Source: Lingula anatina
Taxonomy: Eukaryota > Brachiopoda > Lingulata > Lingulida > Lingulidae
NCBI RefSeq assembly: GCF_001039355.2
Contig: NW_019774391.1
Coordinates: 382,340-446,339 of the forward strand
Reading direction: 5' to 3'
Length of the DNA: 64,000 nucleotides
The notes under the pieces were generated by a model. The model did no database searches. It was not told where the DNA came from and saw nothing but the letters and a program-made list of their open reading frames with translations. The position numbers and the translations under genes were made by a program. Below, piece after piece: positions 61,979 through 64,000 of this stretch. The number at the start of each line of letters is the position of its first letter. Within the stretch, counting starts at the first letter, position 1.

Positions 61979-62493
61979 ATGTAATAACTTTCAAGCAAGT
62001 GTTGTTCACATTTCTTCACGAAGCTCATTTTTTGGCTAAGTGTAGCTATTATAAAATACCATGCTGTACGCATAATAATTTTTCCTAATATAGTGAAGGA
62101 CACCATACACAAGTCCTGGTCAGAAGTAATTTTAATTACTTAAAATATTCTATACATTAAGTGTAGCATCTGTGTTGTCAAGGAAAACAACATTATGCTC
62201 TTAAAATGTTTTTGTCATCACGATTTTTTCCGTAAACCATGAAATAAGAACGTTACTGTTTCGTTTTCAAATCATGTTGCGTGTATTTCCATAGTAAATA
62301 CGAAACACGCAGTTCCAGCACACACGTATTCACCAAATATGAGTTTTTTCTGAGTGAGGCATTATTCTGCTAATATCACAACATGGGCGTGACATCGCAA
62401 GAAGATAAGTCCTCAGTTCGCAAATGAATCTGATGACAATCCATTTGTTCACTTTTTGCAGCCTATTTTTCACTTTTTAAAGTTTTTTTTTTG

Positions 62494-63589
62494 CTAGTTC
62501 CGAGTAAGTTTTCGTATAAATGTCTGACTCTCTGTATCGGGGAAAAGAGTGGATAAGTAAGTCCTGTTACCGTAGACAACCTCCTGGGGATCGTAACCTG
62601 AAAATGAATTATTGATATATCAAAATGGTTGTAGCACTGATTCCAAAAACGGAAAAATACATACATCAATATGCTATGATGTGGACTACGTGTTACATCA
62701 AATATTGTGAAGTATACTATCAAATAAAGCACAAAATATTTCTGTGGAAGCTCGCCTGTTTAAAGTTACCTGTAGGCCTACTTGTGTGACGGGGCCAGCA
62801 TGTTTAATCAACAATATCGGACCAAAGAAATATAGTTTATATTGGTACAATGTACGTAGTTCTATCAAATGCATTGCGGCTCTTTTTTACCTGGAGATGA
62901 AACAACACTCATCAGAGCGTAAGACCCACTATCCTTATTAACGAGTTCAGCAGCAAACCACGTGTATCTTGAAATCGGCATTTGGAACTGCGCACGCGTA
63001 TCTACTGCGTGGTCCCCAAGTATGTATGTGGTATGCTTGTTCACAGTGGAGTGAGACAGTGTGTGAATCTGCATATCGAAAAAATAACAAATACTTTAAA
63101 TAAAGAAGCCACCCAGCATGCACGTGACCCGTCGATTAACGAAATATTGACGCTTAAACGACGTCGAGTGCATGCTGGAAGGAAGCGATGTGAGCTCTAA
63201 AATGGTCAAAAGTAAGAAAATATATTTCTGATTAGATAGTCCTTTAAAGTTTATTTTTTTACTTCTAAACGAATATTTCAGGAAAATATTGACGATCTGT
63301 ATTAAGGTCTTTATGTGTGAACTAAAAGACTATTTAATTACACCTTACCACGACGTTATCTCCGCAGTGATGAAACCACACCTCATCTGAACTAAGACGC
63401 CGCCATTCTGTTATATCCCTGTCTCGTAGCATATAATAGGTGGCACTTCCAGTGGCCTTCTCGCCCCCAGCAGACGACATTTTTGCCGTCGCCCGCCATG
63501 TTGCCTTAAACCAACCACCTTTATTTGGAATTTCTTCCAGTCCCAAAGAGTCTATTAAATCTTTAGAAGTTGTGACACCATTTATCTTT
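62494..63589 (-). CDS. Cupin-fold protein of the DUF985 family, 5' end not found
   Basis: Exons (minus): 63589-63349, 63068-62891, 62597-62494; in phase. Family motifs are in order: LIDSLGLEEIPNKGGWFK, SATYYML, EWRRLSSDEVWFHHCGD (the conserved SDEVW..H.GD core), YILGD, ISRYTWFAAEL, GSYALMSVVSSPGYDPQEV, and the ending FIRKLTRN. Bacterial DUF985 members share this whole layout, usually in ~150-170 residues, so the window holds nearly the full domain. Exon 63589 begins one base into a codon, so at least one upstream exon with the start codon is missing; none in 63605-64000 has the right phase and donor. The function is unsettled in the family (a small-molecule-binding cupin); His residues in the core could bind a metal. 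Confidence 0.87.
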
Positions 63590-64000
63590 CTGTAATAAAA
63601 CAGAAAAAATTCTAAAAAAGGGTGTGATAAACAACAGCATCAATGCATATTGTTTTTTGTCATGACGACGAAAAAAGAATTACAACAATACACAAAACAG
63701 TATATAAAAAGCAATGGCAATGTTATTGTTAGAATAGGGATGCGAACTTTTGTCTTGTGACATTTTGACCTTTAATTTGTCACCTGCAAATACCTGAGGA
63801 TAAGAAAATATTTCAAAATAGATTAGTGAAGTAATTGTTTTGCATGCGCAGGTGTGTGTAGAAGAGCCATATTTTAATCGGCTGCACACCCCTGCTGTTG
63901 CCAAGCCGATGACAGGTCAGGAAAAGAATTCACGCAGTTTAGTTTCTCTACATTTCAAATGTAATCCCAAAATAAATCCGCGTGCGTTCCTCGAGCCGCG

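Noticed and set aside
1-64000. tRNA, rRNA and CRISPR features
   Set aside because: No tRNA-like A/B box pair with cloverleaf stems, no rRNA stretch and no spaced direct repeats were recognised by eye.

Overview
The window is nuclear DNA from an invertebrate animal. Genes are split into many short exons with GT-AG introns, base composition is AT-rich, microsatellites are frequent, and small non-autonomous DNA transposons sit in the introns. The gene set (shelterin-type POT1, TNNI3K, a chloride-type Cys-loop channel, a secreted fibrinogen-domain lectin, a DED-containing protein) suggests a marine lophotrochozoan such as a mollusc or brachiopod. The species cannot be named from the sequence. All gene models below were built by hand: splice sites were chosen so that reading phase is kept across every junction, and total lengths were compared with family members.

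Layout. (1) 23-4769, minus: most of a POT1 telomere-protection gene, running off the left edge, with an apparent extra OB-fold at its N terminus. (2) 6975-15502, minus: a complete anion-selective Cys-loop receptor subunit (8 coding exons, 422 aa). (3) 17744-25315, minus: a complete 11-exon gene for a type I membrane protein with one EGF-like domain; I cannot name its main extracellular family. (4) 26895-28802: an exact ~297-bp tandem duplication containing a single N, running into a decayed Tc1-type transposon. (5) 30515-34866, minus: a DED domain joined to a trypsin-fold domain whose catalytic histidine is replaced. (6) 38202-48247, plus: complete TNNI3K (22 coding exons, 852 aa; ankyrin repeats plus kinase). 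(7) 50222-54477, minus: ARPC5, with two alternative 63-nt terminal coding exons. (8) 54817-56896, plus: RPL35 (uL29), head to head with ARPC5, with a C/D-box snoRNA in each of introns 2 and 3. (9) 58510-61913, plus: a secreted fibrinogen-related protein. (10) 62494-63589, minus: most of a DUF985-family cupin, whose 5' end is not found in the window.

Mobile DNA and assembly. At least five families of short inverted-repeat elements were recognised, including three copies of one palindromic family (34.2, 41.1 and 59.4 kb) with a TTA target duplication. Two of those copies lie within 40 bp of a splice donor. Three places with N (27195; 42394-42418; 59785-59924) look like assembly patches: two are flanked by noisy copies of the adjacent sequence, and the third lies inside an exact duplication.

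The genes have no evident shared pathway. The arrangement is an ordinary animal gene neighbourhood, and only the ARPC5/RPL35 pair looks as if it shares a promoter. The most interesting points are the extra OB-fold of POT1, the duplicated last exon of ARPC5, the DED-pseudoprotease gene, the twin snoRNAs and the unnamed EGF-bearing receptor.
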